A stretch of DNA of 64,000 nt from Microglena sp. YARC (GCA_022414725.1 CM039462.1:181885906-181949905), one strand, 5' to 3'; positions 21,675-32,671 are shown, counted from the first letter of the stretch. The notes: generated from the letters alone by a model not told the origin. Translations and numbers: made by a program.

Positions 21675-22304
21675 TTGCAACTCATATTTTACCTCTCCCC
21701 GCAAGCCGTCATGTACGCCAAACACACCCCAAGAATGCCCATCTATGGTGGTGGCCCAGGTGTCGCGAAACACTGCCGCGTCCTCATCCTGCAGATCAAA
21801 TCTACGCCAGGCTGCTTCCTCGTCGGCATTGATGCGGAGCTCGACGTTGCCCCCAACGGCGAGCCGGCAACACGCAGTGAGTACCCCATCTTGGCAACTA
21901 CTAATAATCCGGACGCTGCTCTGGCTGCTGTTGTTACTCCTACTAGGATTACCTGCCAGCAGAACTACCAGGCGTTCATGATTGTTCTCCACTCCCTATC
22001 GAAGCCTATCTAAACTGCACTCATGACGTCTACTGACATGGCCACTAAAGGCATCAGATTTCTAAGACGCCAGTATGGTGCTTTCCCTGGAGATCAAGAG
22101 TTCTCCTCCTTCACTGCCATGTACGGTGCCACCATTGGCATTGAGGAAGGCCTCACTTCCTACCTGGCCAGATGCCAGGAACTGTACTCACAGATCCCAA
22201 ACAGTGCAGCAGGTGTGTCCAACATGTCCAAGGAGACTTTCCACACTATCCTCATCAAGGGTTTGAAGACCAGGCCTGAGTTTGCTGGATTTGTGCAGTC
22301 ATAA
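21675..22304 (+). pseudogene. LTR-4 gag remnant
   Basis: Two open pieces in different frames. 21675-22013 contains MPIYGGGPGVAKHC and a long hydrophilic stretch. 22023-22304 contains TKGIRFLRRQYGAFPGDQEF, CQELYSQIPNSAAG and SKETFHTILIKGLKTRPEF, typical of the helical copia gag (UBN2-like) region that packs element RNA into particles. The break between them and the stop at 22302 show decay. Confidence 0.6.
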
Positions 22305-22419
22305 TACACTTTGAACATAACTGATTTCCTGGGCCTTTCATCAGCCCTCATGCAGTATGCCCAGGTAACGCCCCTCGCTCCCTAAGTCATCCATCACTGG
22401 AGGCACCCCCCAACTGGAG

Positions 22420-22674
22420 TTGGCAGCTGGTGCCTACAGAGATGAGTCAACCATGACCTGCTACAACTGTGGTGGGTACGGCCACTCATCAACCCACTGC
22501 CCAAGTGCAAAGACAAGAGGAGCCTACAAGCCCAAGGACTCTGACAACGATGGTCCCGCCTCCACATCTGCTACCAACGGATCCAAGTCCCCAAGGAGAA
22601 GAAGTGGATCCAGGTCCACCACCAAAGACAGGTATGGAAAGAAGTCTGGTCCAGGTGGAGACAGAGGGCGGTAA
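22420..22674 (+). pseudogene. LTR-4 gag zinc knuckle
   Basis: Contains TCYNCGGYGHSSTHCPSAKT, a full C-x2-C-x4-H-x4-C retroviral-type zinc knuckle, followed by a basic Ser/Arg-rich tail ending at 22672. In copia elements this is the C-terminal RNA-binding part of gag. Confidence 0.8.
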
Positions 22675-22785
22675 AAGGCCAAGCCCAGATCAAGGTCAAG
22701 GCCCCGCCATACCAACCTTGCAGATGGACAGGCATCTAGCTCCGACTACTCTGACTGTGAAGATGACAATGTAGAACACAACTTC

Positions 22786-23235
22786 ATGGCCATGACCCTT
22801 GCACCTGAGACTGACACCTGCTGCCCCGTCAGATTTGCTGATGACAATAAAAGAGGCAAGTTTGAGAATGATGTCCCAGACGGTCCCGTGTCCTATGCTT
22901 CCTTTGCCCAAATGAGTTACCATGATGCTGTCACCATAGAGGAAGATGACCTGCCTCAACTTGTCCAGGACTCTGATGACGATGATGAAGCCCTTGCAAC
23001 CACAGACTGGCTACCACTAGCTTTTGATGATGTCCTCACCCAAAACTGGCTAGTGGATTCTAGTGCAACTGAACATGCCACCAGTGAAATCAACAACCTC
23101 TCTCATGTTCAGGAGCTTGAAGAGCCATTGACCCTCAAGCTTGCATCTGCAGATGCCATCCCCATCATCTGCTACATACAAGAAAGGCGGAGGCTACCTC
23201 AAAGGCCTAGATGCACAACTGATTATCTTGAATGA
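22786..23235 (+). pseudogene. LTR-4 aspartic protease remnant
   Basis: Contains TQNWLVDSSATEHATSEINN, which corresponds to the WLxDSGATxH active-site region of copia protease, here with Ser in place of the usual Gly of the D-S/T-G triad, so activity is doubtful. Downstream frames (NGLYMTKVL-like at about 23400) recall the gag-pre-integrase region. Confidence 0.7.
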
Positions 23236-23761
23236 CGTCCTACGTGCTCCTCCCAAGACCACTTGCAACATCCTCAGTGTCTCAGCTGCCCTCAGAAGGG
23301 CACCACACCTCACCACCAGCTTTACACGACAGGCTGCAACCTTTGTTTCCAACATACAGCACCTCAAAACCCAAGAACATCCTGTCATGCCCCAAGAAAA
23401 ATGGCCTGTACATGACCAAGGTCCTCAGGCCATCCCCAGCATGTTCAGTCCTGCCCAGTGGCACAGACCCCACACTGTGGGAAACCCAACATACCACTGG
23501 AGGACAAGAGTACTGGCAATCAAGAATAATGCCCTCCTCACATGCAAGCCTCGTGATGCTCTCCAACACCTCTCCCTCTCCCCTCCAGACACCTCCTCCT
23601 CCTCCAACTCCTCCGTCCCCCTCCTCCCCCTCCTCCTCCCCTTCCCCCTCCCATTCCCTGTAACCCTTCCCCTCCCCTTTCCCCACAGCCCAGGCCCTCC
23701 ACATCAGACACCTTCCTACAGGTGCCATATAGCCTGACCAGGTCAGAGCCACCTGACCAAG

Positions 23762-24430
23762 TTGAAGGAAGGCGAGCCCTACCTAGATGCATTGAGATAC
23801 CAGTTCAGGAGGGTATATGAATCTTCTGATGGATCAGAAGATGGAGATGGACTCTTCCAGACGAACCTCCCCTACTCCATGTACAACGGCCAGGCCTCCA
23901 TGAAGTACTCTGCGTGGATACAGTCTGACAACCCGGTCCCTGCGGGAGATGTCCCCTTCAGTGAGATGAACTCCAACTTGCCCCCTGATGTACCTCTCAC
24001 TGTCAAGTTCACTAACAACTCTGGGGACTCTCGTTCCAGGTTTGCAGTTAGCCTCGATGGACTCAACCTCTACCCAACTGCTCCACTCATCAACACTGCC
24101 CTGAGAAAACGTATGGACTGGATCATCACAGACCTCCTGACCAAGTTCCCCACTCTCCTGCAAGATGAGCTCCTCCTGCACCCAGACAGAGACATGCACT
24201 CTGACCCATCCACAGTGTGTGCACCCCTCATCAAGCACACCATGAAGCTGAGGGAACTAGTCACTGCCCTTCCAGACGTGTCCAGAGCCCTTGCAGTGGG
24301 CCATATGCCTCCAAGCAGCCATGGTTCACTCCCACTACATTGCCCTGGACCTGTACCCTGCCATGCTCATGCACCCACGCATAGAGCTGTGCACACCCTG
24401 GAGGCAACATCATCTGCATCAACAACCTGA
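23762..24430 (+). CDS. Unrecognised 222-aa frame inside LTR-4
   Basis: A continuous open frame (LKEGEPYLDALRYQFRRVYE, then SDGSEDGDGLFQTN, VPLTVKFTNNSGDSRSRFAV, LNLYPTAPLINTALRKRMDW and ITDLLTKFPTLLQDELLLH). It sits where a copia element should have integrase, yet shows none of the D-D-E or H-H-C-C signatures. It may be captured host or viral sequence, or a diverged element gene. The end is in a low-quality, frame-changing stretch. Confidence 0.4.
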   Translation: MKEGEPYLDALRYQFRRVYESSDGSEDGDGLFQTNLPYSMYNGQASMKYSAWIQSDNPVPAGDVPFSEMNSNLPPDVPLTVKFTNNSGDSRSRFAVSLDGLNLYPTAPLINTALRKRMDWIITDLLTKFPTLLQDELLLHPDRDMHSDPSTVCAPLIKHTMKLRELVTALPDVSRALAVGHMPPSSHGSLPLHCPGPVPCHAHAPTHRAVHTLEATSSASTT

Positions 24431-24599
24431 GCATGAGCTGGACACCTATGGACTACATCTTGATCCAACTGTTCCCACCAGTCCTCCCATCAAGGGCTAA
24501 ATCTTTTGCCAACTTCATGAACAGAGTGACCACCCAGCTGGCCCAGGATGGGTACCCCTGCAATGGATCCTAGAAGACTGATAACTAGATCTGACAAAC

Positions 24600-24858
24600 T
24601 TTTAGCAATGAACATTTTAGAACTATAGATGACTACCTGCCCCTTGTACCATGACAGAATGACACCAATGGGTGGAGAGATGGACAGAGATAGTTTAACT
24701 CAGGCAATGATTAAAGCAAGGGGCGCCGCTAATAAGGCACCCCTGGAAGGTTCTCACATATGAGGTTACGGCTAAGACCTGCGGCTGTGTCCACGTGTTC
24801 ACAAGCGTGGACACGCCACAGACAGTGAGACTGACCTACTGGTTACTCAACTCTGACA
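24600..24858 (-). repeat. Truncated element (LTR-3), 3' LTR piece
   Basis: On the minus strand, TGTCAGAGTTGAGTAACC starts at 24858, directly after a polypurine tract AGGTGGAG. That tract is now split from it by the insertion at 24862-35821 (its other part is at 35822-35830). The junction matches that of the innermost element (AGGTGGAG|TGTCAGC). The inner end of this LTR is not defined, and no partner LTR is visible. Confidence 0.55.
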
Positions 24859-24861
24859 CTC

Positions 24862-25191
24862 TATCAGCTTTAATACACTCCGTGGAGTGGACAGAGATGA
24901 AAGCAGCGGAACAGACGCGCCAATCTATACACGGAGACGAGAATAACGTTACAAGCACAGGCGGACGCCAAAGGACACCAGCGGTGGGAGAGGCGGATGC
25001 CTGTAACCTGACTAGAACCTAAGCCAGGAATCTTAAGCCGGGCACAGGCAATACAGAGCGTGTCAGTGAGAGACCGGTGACGCAGCCAACAGGAAGCTGT
25101 CACAGTACTGTCAGGACCGATAGTTCTAAGGGAGTACACAAGGAGTCACCAAGACATAAAACAAGTGAGAGCACCGCTATTCATGCTGATA
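24862..25191 (-). repeat. LTR-2 3' LTR
   Basis: 330 bp with TATCAGC/GCTGATA ends. The minus-strand neighbour (25192 upward) carries AGGTGGAGT motifs of the polypurine tract. Confidence 0.9.
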
Positions 25192-26640
25192 CTCCACCTA
25201 TGACGCAGGTGACATACAATACTAGTACTCCACCTATGGCACTGGGGACATATAACCATAAACTGGTAGCAAACAAAAATTATTAAGGAACGGCGGAAAA
25301 ACAGGAAACCAGAAGAAAGCCTTGTCTAAAATATAAGGATGAGAAAGGATGAACCAAAAACCAATGTAGTACTCCGAAAATGTATTAGCAAAAAACTTGG
25401 GTCATACCGAGCTGAGCTGAGACCAAAAATGGAAATGTAACTATCCATGGTAAGCGCAAAAATACTATTCATCAAGAATAGTAGGCACCAAACCAGAAAA
25501 TCACAGGGAGGCCAAACAGAAATCAATCCTAATACCAAAGGAAGGGGAACAACGGTGACTGAAAGAACCGAGAACTTAACCTAAAGAGAAGACTGAAAAA
25601 ATCGTGTGGGAGCAGCACACGAGAGAATCAAAGCCTAAAGGACGCAAACAAGGGGACACTAAAGTCTACTATGGAAAAAGAAAGTCGATGGAAAAATCCA
25701 CTACCTTAAAAACTATTCTTAGCATAGAATTCATGACTAGGTTGGGATGAAAAAAACATGATGAACTGGTTTCTTACTCAAAGATGGAAGTAAGAAAATT
25801 TATAAAAGTTAATTATCATAAATCCCCAGCTACGGCACTAACCAAAAACAGTCTAGGAGGTGGGTATCGCACCGCAAAGAACTCGTGCACTCAAGACAAA
25901 CCAAGCGCCTAACCACAAGCAAACCAAACCTGCAGCAACTGAAAAAATCCAAAGGATGCGAAGTTAAATTTCAAGAAACTTGTAACCAACAAAGGAAACA
26001 CAGTTCAATGATCAATAGAAGGTAAGATGTACAACCATAGTACATAAAACTTATTGTCCACCTGAAAAATAGGAAACACAGAAAAAAGGACTTCAAAGAA
26101 TTTACTGCAAAGGAAGGAATGAAAGGGCGCTTGAAATACACTCGGAAGAATAAGAAAGAGGTGAGCGGCGGTACATCTGCAAGTACAACTGCAAGTACAT
26201 CTGCAAGTACAACTGCAAGATGACCCAGCCCACCAAATTACAGTAAAATCCAAAGGGAAACAACTACTACACTCCACAAAAAGTTCTAATCACGTGAGGG
26301 GCTGGTGATTTAAAAACAGTGTGGAGTAAAAAAAATAGCTAATCTATGATGAGCTCCACCGAATGAACCATCTGCCTATGGAACTAAGAGCCAGAAACCA
26401 TCAAGACGCTATAACGGTGGTCTGAATTAATTACCACCTTCCACCAAAACCAAGAAAGACAGCCGAAAGGAAGCTGCCTAAACAAAGCGTCGTTACGCTC
26501 CACCAATCTAGACTACCCTATAAGACAGTCTAGGAGGTGCTGAGGAATAGGCACCCACACATAGGGCCATGTTAACCTACGTATGAGAACCAGCAGCACC
26601 TAAAAACAATGAATCCTGGGTTGACTGTAACACCCCAGCC
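25192..26640 (-). other. LTR-2 3' internal region, non-coding
   Basis: A-rich on the plus strand, with no RT or RNase H similarity that I can find. It includes a 12-bp repeat (ACATCTGCAAGT/ACAACTGCAAGT, 26170-26220). It probably replaces the RT region of the parent element by deletion plus acquired sequence. Confidence 0.55.
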
Positions 26641-27160
26641 ATACGCAGTATCAGAGCCAGACTAGTGTTCAAGATCATCACTCACTCCACGTGACGGCCA
26701 CATCGTTACAAAGCCTTGTCCGGTGTAAACCACCAGGGACAGCAGGAGGCGAAGGGATCAACAACGCCCGCGAGCCATTCGAACAGGTGGACGGGGGGTG
26801 GCAACTAGTGGACAGTGGACCTATATCAGGCTCCACTATGACCTGAGGCTGTCTTAATCCTAGAGCTTCACCGATAAAACATGGCACAGAGGAGGGCCTG
26901 GCGACCCCCTGAGATTCGGCTAAATTATTGCTCGGAAATACAACTCCCACCCGCCCTAAAACTTCACACACAATACAGCATGATCAGTCCCTGACCTGGG
27001 ATGCAATCTGGATACACCCCACCCAGGACAGCCATCAACAATTGGGGTTGCTAAAGGGCGTAGGGAATTACCGGCTACACTAACATATCACCGTTTGATG
27101 ACAGGAGGGATGCAAGCGGGCACGGGGACCCATACTAATGGGAGAGCCCAGGAAGACAGT
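26641..27160 (-). pseudogene. LTR-2 integrase-RT linker remnant
   Basis: On the minus strand it encodes NNLAESQGVARPSSVPC and ALGLRQPQVIVEPDIGPLS, matching the innermost element (ILAESQGVARPSSASN, ALGLRQSQIIVEPLIGPLS). It ends exactly at the ACAGT target duplication of that element. Confidence 0.85.
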
Positions 27161-27544
27161 TGTCAGCATGAATTGCGGTGCTCTCACGCGTTTTATGACT
27201 TGGTGACTACTTATGTACTTCCTTAGAACTATCGGCCCAGACAGTGTTTCTGTCTGTACTGTGTCAGCTTCCCGTAGACTGTGTCATCCTTCATGACACG
27301 GTGACAGCTTCCTGTTGACTGCGTCATCGGTCTCTCACTGACACACTCTGTATAGCCGGTGCCTGGCTTAAGATTCCTGACTTAGGGTCTAGTCAGGTTA
27401 CAGACGTCCGCCTCTCCCACCGCTGGTGTTCTTTGGCGTCCGCCTGTCCTTGTAACGCTATTTCTTGTCTCCGTGTATAGATTGGCGCGTCTGTCTCCGC
27501 TGCATACATCTCTGTCCACTCTTCGAAGTGCTTTCTAGCTGATA
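27161..27544 (+). repeat. LTR-1 5' LTR
   Basis: Starts TGTCAGCATGAATTG and ends AGTGCTTTCTAGCTGATA. The ends TGTCAGC/GCTGATA form a 7-bp inverted repeat with one mismatch, so the LTR ends TG...TA rather than TG...CA. Confidence 0.95.
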
Positions 27545-27560
27545 GGTTACGGGCTTATTA
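27545..27560 (+). promoter_or_regulatory. Putative primer binding site of LTR-1
   Basis: GGTTACGGGCTTATTA directly follows the LTR. The sister element reads GGTTATCGGGCTC at the same place. This resembles the copia/Ty5 type of site, which pairs with the anticodon region of a cut tRNA rather than with the CCA end; no TGG start is present. The tRNA partner is not identified. Confidence 0.5.
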
Positions 27561-27579
27561 CTTCTACCACTGCTTTACA

Positions 27580-29483
27580 ATGCAACTTCCGCGTGGGCCT
27601 CCTGCCGGCTTCGAGAAACTTACCCCACAGAATGGTATTTCCTGGTCGCGCGGTATGGAGAGCGTCATTATCAGTAATGGATGCGACCGAATTCTTCCTC
27701 TAAAGATTCGTGTTCCCACTGATTGGCTAGATGATTGCGCGCCAGCGGCCTCTGCTGCCGGAGATGAGTCTCCTTCCGCCATCATGGAAGCCACCCCCCC
27801 CTCCAATACCTCCACTGTCTCTCCGGTGTATGAGCCTCAATTGGCACCTTCTCCTGCGGTCTTCAAGCCTCCGTCTGCCGCTCTGCTTGCGCCGCTTCCA
27901 CCGGACCTACCTGAGGTGGTCAAGCCGTCTTTGCTGCGGAGTTCGTCTCTTGGTCCTTTGGGTCCTCTACTCAACCTTGCAGAGCAGGCTCGCAACCCTG
28001 CAGAGCGGGCTCTTGGTGCTTACCATACTCGGGCTCGCGAGGCTGCTGCCACGAGTGTCCACAGATCTGCTGCTGGCACCTCGCAGGAGCCCCTTCCACC
28101 TCCACCGGTGGATCTGCCACCTGCGCCTGGCCCTCCGCCGTCTATGAATCCTACGCTGTCCGGCATATCCTGGGAACATCTGCTTGATGGCACACCACCT
28201 GTGCGGCTGGCTGTGCGGGACTGCCGGCTTATTCGCCAAGCCCAGTATGCTGGAGATTCTCTTGATCGCACTTTGTACGGTAGGCTGGATGAGGCAGCCA
28301 CTCGGGCTAATCTAGATAGAAAGGGTCGCCCTAAGCGTGTGATGGCTTACTCTGAGCTGGGTCATGAGTGTCGTGCTTTTCTAGGACCTGTGAAGGCAGG
28401 GATTAACTACCCTTCCCCTGGAGGTGTTACCTTTGGTGGGATTGGGCGTAGAAACAATGATCTCCGAGGGTATCAGTATGTGAAGGTCCCTCTCAGTTTT
28501 GTTCCTGTTAGGCCTGATTTCGAGCTCGTTGCGAGTGTTGCGCGTTCCTTAGATCTCATTAGGAACTTAGATGATCAGCGCGCATATGATGCTGGCATTG
28601 CTGCCGAGTATTTTATGTCGGTTCGTGCCTCGTATGCTCCTGTGCCTGATCCTCTTGCTGCTGGACCCTCGGCCTCTCATGGTGAGTCTCGTGTAGATCC
28701 TGCACTGTTGGGTTTTAGTGCCCTGCCCTGGAACGTCAGGAGTTCATGTGTCTCACTATGATGCTTGCGAACATGACGGATGCGGTGGTCAATGTGTATC
28801 AGGATTTTGCCACTCCTCGGGATATCTTCTTGCATATCCGAAGACAGCGTTCTGATGCTCTTGCTGCTCGTGTCCCTCTCATGCTTGTTGAGCTTCGGCG
28901 TGCAACCATGGACAACTCTGAACCTGTGGATGTGTTCTTTCGCAGGGTCCGGGGCTTGTGCACTGACCTCCGCAGTGCGGGATACCCACAGCCTCAGCGC
29001 CATGCCATGCATACTATTATTAATGGCATCATGCACCCCCGCTTCGACTCTCTGCGGCTACAGTTTGGTCTCGCACTGCATCAGAACCAGCCTGTTGATT
29101 ACTGGACCTGTCTGGCAGCATATAGATCATTAGATTTCTTGAACGTGTCTCTCCCTAAGTCTGATCCGAGGCATCCTGGTTGGTCCCGCGATCCTCCCCA
29201 AGTCCCTGCCAATGCTGCTTTTCAGCGTGGCAGGGGACCTGGTCCTCAGGGTTCCGGGACTACCAAGAGGCGCTTGGATTGCACTTGGGGCCCCTGTCTT
29301 TCCAAAACGAGCCACTCGGAGGACCGTTGCTGGACGAAACATCCGCACCTGCGAAAGGCCAAGGCTGGTGCACCGGGCATTGAACCCGTGCCCGTTGCCT
29401 TGGCCCTTCCAGGTTCGCTGACTCGCAAGCAGTTGTCCTCCTTGCAGGCTCAGATTGATGGGTACGCCATGTCCAAGAACTAG
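27580..29483 (+). pseudogene. LTR-1 gag, broken by a 5-bp duplication
   Basis: 27580-28761 encodes a 393-aa N-terminal part (TDWLDDCAPAASAAGDESPS; Pro-rich middle; LDRTLYGRLDEAATRANLDR). A tandem CCCTG CCCTG at 28721-28730 shifts the frame. Reading resumes in the other frame (ALERQEFMCLTMM) and runs to TAG at 29481 through VNVYQDFATPRDIFLHIRRQ, a helical gag core, and a Cys/His cluster (CTWGPCLSKTSHSEDRC) that may replace the usual CCHC knuckle. Gag forms the particle in which the RNA is copied. Without the extra 5 bases the two parts would be one frame. Confidence 0.8.
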
Positions 29484-31343
29484 GAGGTACGCTCTGTCCT
29501 ATTCTCTTGCACTACGAAGTTCTCTAACGTGTGTAGCCCTAGTCTTTCTGAGGGTGTCTGGCATGTGGACTCTGGAGCTGGAATGTCAATCACGGGTGAT
29601 AAGTCTTTGTTCACTGTGTTTGAATCTTCTGCTGTTGGGCCTACGGTTCGATTTGGTGACGGGGTGATTCAACGGTCAGAGGGTAAGGGATCCATTGTGT
29701 TATGTAGTGATTGGTTACCAACATCAATCACTCTAACCAATGTTCTTTATATCCCTCACTGTCCGGTGAATCTCCTGTCAGTAAATGCTGTGGCTCATTC
29801 TCTCCACTGCCAGGTTTCTTTTGATAGTCTTAGTTGCACTGCCACTCAGGGCTCTTCTGTTCTCTGGTCCTTCCCTGCCTCCAGTGATGGTGTGTACAAG
29901 TTTGCATGTAGGCCTTGTCACACCTCCAGTCGTTGTTTAAGAGTTGCTGACAATTATCCAGCGTTTGCACTTGATGTTGATGAGGACGGTGGAGTTGTTC
30001 TCCCTACCACTCCTGCATGGTTGTGGCATAGGCGGTTGGGTCATCCCGGCTATAGTGCCTTACACAAACTTGTCAAGAGTAGTATGGTTAAGAACTTACC
30101 CCTCAGTCTGGGTCAAGTGCAAAAGTTGGGTAAGATCCCATGTGATGCTTGTCACAAGGCTAAGGGCAAACGTCTCCCTTTTCCTAAAGAAAGCAAAACT
30201 GAGATCCGTGCACCTCTCCAACGACTTCACTTGGATATAATGGGACCAGTTCATATTAGGGGTCTGCGTGGGGAGTTTTACATCCTGTGCCTCATAGACC
30301 AATTCTCTGGCTTTGCTGAAGTATTGTGCTTGAGGACCAGGGATGAAGCTCCCTTAGCAGTCCAAACTATCATCCTCAGATGGTCAAATCAGCTGCAGGG
30401 GTTTGCCTTTAAGTGTCTGAGATCTGACAGGGCCAAGGAGTTTATAGTTAAATGGTTCGAGGATTGGCTGATATCGGTTGGGGCAGTACATGAGTTATCG
30501 TTGGTGTACACTGCCCAGCAGAACGCAACTGTGGAAAGGTATAATGGGGTCTTGCAGTCTATAGCTAGGAGTATCCACCTGGAATCAAAGCTAGCTAAGT
30601 CTTTCTGGCCTTATGCCTTCCTAGCTGCTTGTTACCTTCGTAACCGACTGCCCAATCAGGGACGCAAGACACCTTATGAGTTGTTTTATGGGGTGATGCC
30701 TGATGTGTCGTTGTTACGTGTGTTTGGATGCCCCTGCTATGTCACGTTAGTCAATGGGAAGAAACGTAACAAGCTGGACGAAAGGGCGTTATCTGGTAGA
30801 CTGGTTGGGTATTCTCTGGTGAGTAAGGGTTATTTTATTTGGGTTCCTAAGTTGCGCCAGGTAGTAGAGAGTCGTGATGTACTCTTCTATGAACAGTTTA
30901 GCTATAACTGTATTCCTGGGCTTCCTCCCTATGACGGGTCGCCGTATGTTTCTAGCATCCCTGCCGCTATCAACGGACACATGCCTGAGGCTGCGGTCCA
31001 TTCCTTAGATCCTTTGCTTTCCCCAATTGTTGACCACTGTCCTGGCCATAGGATGATTCTGCGTCCCAGGTCAGGGGCTGCTGGTACTGTATTGCGTGAG
31101 AATGCACTGGGCGGGCGAGGTTCTGCAGTTCCTACGGATAAAATCTTAGCCGAATCTCAGGGGGTCGCCAGGCCCTCCTCTGCGTCAAATTCCGTCGGTG
31201 AAGCTCTAGGATTACGACAATCTCAGATCATAGTGGAGCCTCTTATAGGTCCATTGTCTAATAGTCACCCTGCTCCAATCATCTTGGATGGCTCGAAGGG
31301 GTTGGTGAGCGCTTTTTTCCTCCTGCCGTTCCTGATAGATTAA
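29484..31343 (+). CDS. LTR-1 pol part 1: protease and integrase
   Basis: In the same frame as the second gag part, separated only by TAG at 29481-29483. From the first ATG at 29529 it runs 604 codons. Protease: WHVDSGAGMSI (active-site D-S-G). Gag-pre-integrase zinc region: LWHRRLGHPGYSALH then CDACHKAKG (H-H-C-C). Integrase catalytic residues: D in LHLDIMGP, D in RSDRAKEF, E in ATVERYNG. The core continues with FWPYAFLAACYLRNRLPNQG and LRVFGCPCYV. Integrase inserts the cDNA. The frame is lost near 31315 at a T6 run, ending early at 31341. Confidence 0.92.
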   Translation, partial: EVRSVLFSCTTKFSNVCSPSLSEGVWHVDSGAGMSITGDKSLFTVFESSAVGPTVRFGDGVIQRSEGKGSIVLCSDWLPTSITLTNVLYIPHCPVNLLSVNAVAHSLHCQVSFDSLSCTATQGSSVLWSFPASSDGVYKFACRPCHTSSRCLRVADNYPAFALDVDEDGGVVLPTTPAWLWHRRLGHPGYSALHKLVKSSMVKNLPLSLGQVQKLGKIPCDACHKAKGKRLPFPKESKTEIRAPLQRLHLDIMGPVHIRGLRGEFYILCLIDQFSGFAEVLCLRTRDEAPLAVQTIILRWSNQLQGFAFKCLRSDRAKEFIVKWFEDWLISVGAVHELSLVYTAQQNATVERYNGVLQSIARSIHLESKLAKSFWPYAFLAACYLRNRLPNQGRKTPYELFYGVMPDVSLLRVFGCPCYVTLVNGKKRNKLDERALSGRLVGYSLVSKGYFIWVPKLRQVVESRDVLFYEQFSYNCIPGLPPYDGSPYVSSIPAAINGHMPEAAVHSLDPLLSPIVDHCPGHRMILRPRSGAAGTVLRENALGGRGSAVPTDKILAESQGVARPSSASNSVGEALGLRQSQIIVEPLIGPLSNSHPAPIILDGSKGLVSAFFLLPFLID

Positions 31344-32671
31344 TCGGGAGCCCGGGTGATGATGTAGCCTTTGCCGATAGTGCAAGTGATGATCTTGATC
31401 ATTGGTCAGGCTCCGATACTGCGTATGGCTGGGGTGTTCCGGTCGACCCAGGCTTCGTTGAATTAGAGGCAAATAAGGCCGGCCCTGTTCAACCAGGCAG
31501 TAGTTCTGCACTGGGGGCTCTACTACCGGTTACTGCTGATACTGCTGATATCCCCGCTGCTCATGTACAAGTAAACTGCTTGTACGTGGGAGCATCTGTT
31601 GCCCCCTCCACTGAACTAACCTATAAAGCTGCCATGCTCCCTACCAACCCTGACAGGGATCAATGGCTTCTTGCTATGAAGGATGAGATGGCTTCCCTAC
31701 ATGCCCATGGTACTTGGGTACTCACTCCACAGCCTCGTAAGCAAAAGATCCTGTCAGGCAGGTGGTTATTTGTGAAGAAGATTGGGGTTGATGGTTCTAT
31801 ACGCTTCAAGGCACGTTTTGTGGTACGTGGCTTTCTGCAACGTCCTGGGCTGGATTTTCATGACGTATATGCCCCTGTCTCCTCTAAAGCAGGTCTTCGG
31901 GTGCTCCTGGCTGCCATCACTCATAGAAAGATGTTTGTTCGGCAGCTGGACATCAAAACTGCATTTCTGAACGCTAAGCTGGAACCTGGTCTGGACCTGT
32001 ACTGCCGCCAGCCTGAGGGCTTTCAGCACCTTGGTCCTAACGGTGTTCCCCTTGTGTGCAAGCTGCTCAAGTCTCTTTATGGATTGAAGCAGGCACCCAG
32101 GGCTTGGAGTAGGGATGTCAAGCGGGTTCTGGTTGCACACGGCTTCACTATGTGCAAGGCTGAACCTGCTCTGTATTTTAGGAAGGGTTCTGATGGTGGG
32201 TGGAGCTATGTTCTGACCTATGTTGATGATTTTATCTGTGCTTTTAGTGAGCTGGATAGGTATGTGTTGCTTATCCAGGCTATGGAAAAGGCTGGCTGGG
32301 AGGTCAAAGAGATGGGTGTTCCGGTTCAGTTCCTCTCTTTGGACATGCATGTTACACTTGATTCTGAAGGCAGGTGTGTTCAGATCAACATCTCTCAGCA
32401 CACCTACATTGTTGATCTGGTGGAGCAGTTTGGTCTTACTGATGCTGCCCCACCCAGGTTTGCTGCCCCCATGGCCAAGTCCACCGTTTCTGACGCCCCT
32501 GGAGAACCCCTGCCGTCTAATAGCCAGTACCTCTCTCTTGTGGGTGCTTTGCTATACCTGGCTACTTGCACCAGGCCTGATATTTCTTTTGCTGTGAGCT
32601 ACCTGTCCAGGTTTTCTGCTCACCCTACCGTCCCTCTCTGGGGGCTGCCAAGCGGTTGCTCTTGTATTTGA
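31265..32671 (+). CDS. LTR-1 pol part 2: reverse transcriptase
   Basis: After the shift the frame is open from about 31265. The RT proper begins near 31660 (DQWLLAMKDEMASLHAHGTW) and has WLFVKKIGVDGSIRFKARFV, FDVYAPVS-like HDVYAPVSSKAGLR, LDIKTAFLNAKLE, SLYGLKQAPRAW and the catalytic YVDD (about 32220-32230), all standard Ty1/copia RT motifs. It makes cDNA in the particle. The frame breaks at 32640, where G5 (TGGGGGCTGCC) needs one more G to continue as WGAAKRLLLYLR. Confidence 0.93.
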   Translation, partial: SPCSNHLGWLEGVGERFFPPAVPDRLIGSPGDDVAFADSASDDLDHWSGSDTAYGWGVPVDPGFVELEANKAGPVQPGSSSALGALLPVTADTADIPAAHVQVNCLYVGASVAPSTELTYKAAMLPTNPDRDQWLLAMKDEMASLHAHGTWVLTPQPRKQKILSGRWLFVKKIGVDGSIRFKARFVVRGFLQRPGLDFHDVYAPVSSKAGLRVLLAAITHRKMFVRQLDIKTAFLNAKLEPGLDLYCRQPEGFQHLGPNGVPLVCKLLKSLYGLKQAPRAWSRDVKRVLVAHGFTMCKAEPALYFRKGSDGGWSYVLTYVDDFICAFSELDRYVLLIQAMEKAGWEVKEMGVPVQFLSLDMHVTLDSEGRCVQINISQHTYIVDLVEQFGLTDAAPPRFAAPMAKSTVSDAPGEPLPSNSQYLSLVGALLYLATCTRPDISFAVSYLSRFSAHPTVPLWGLPSGCSCI

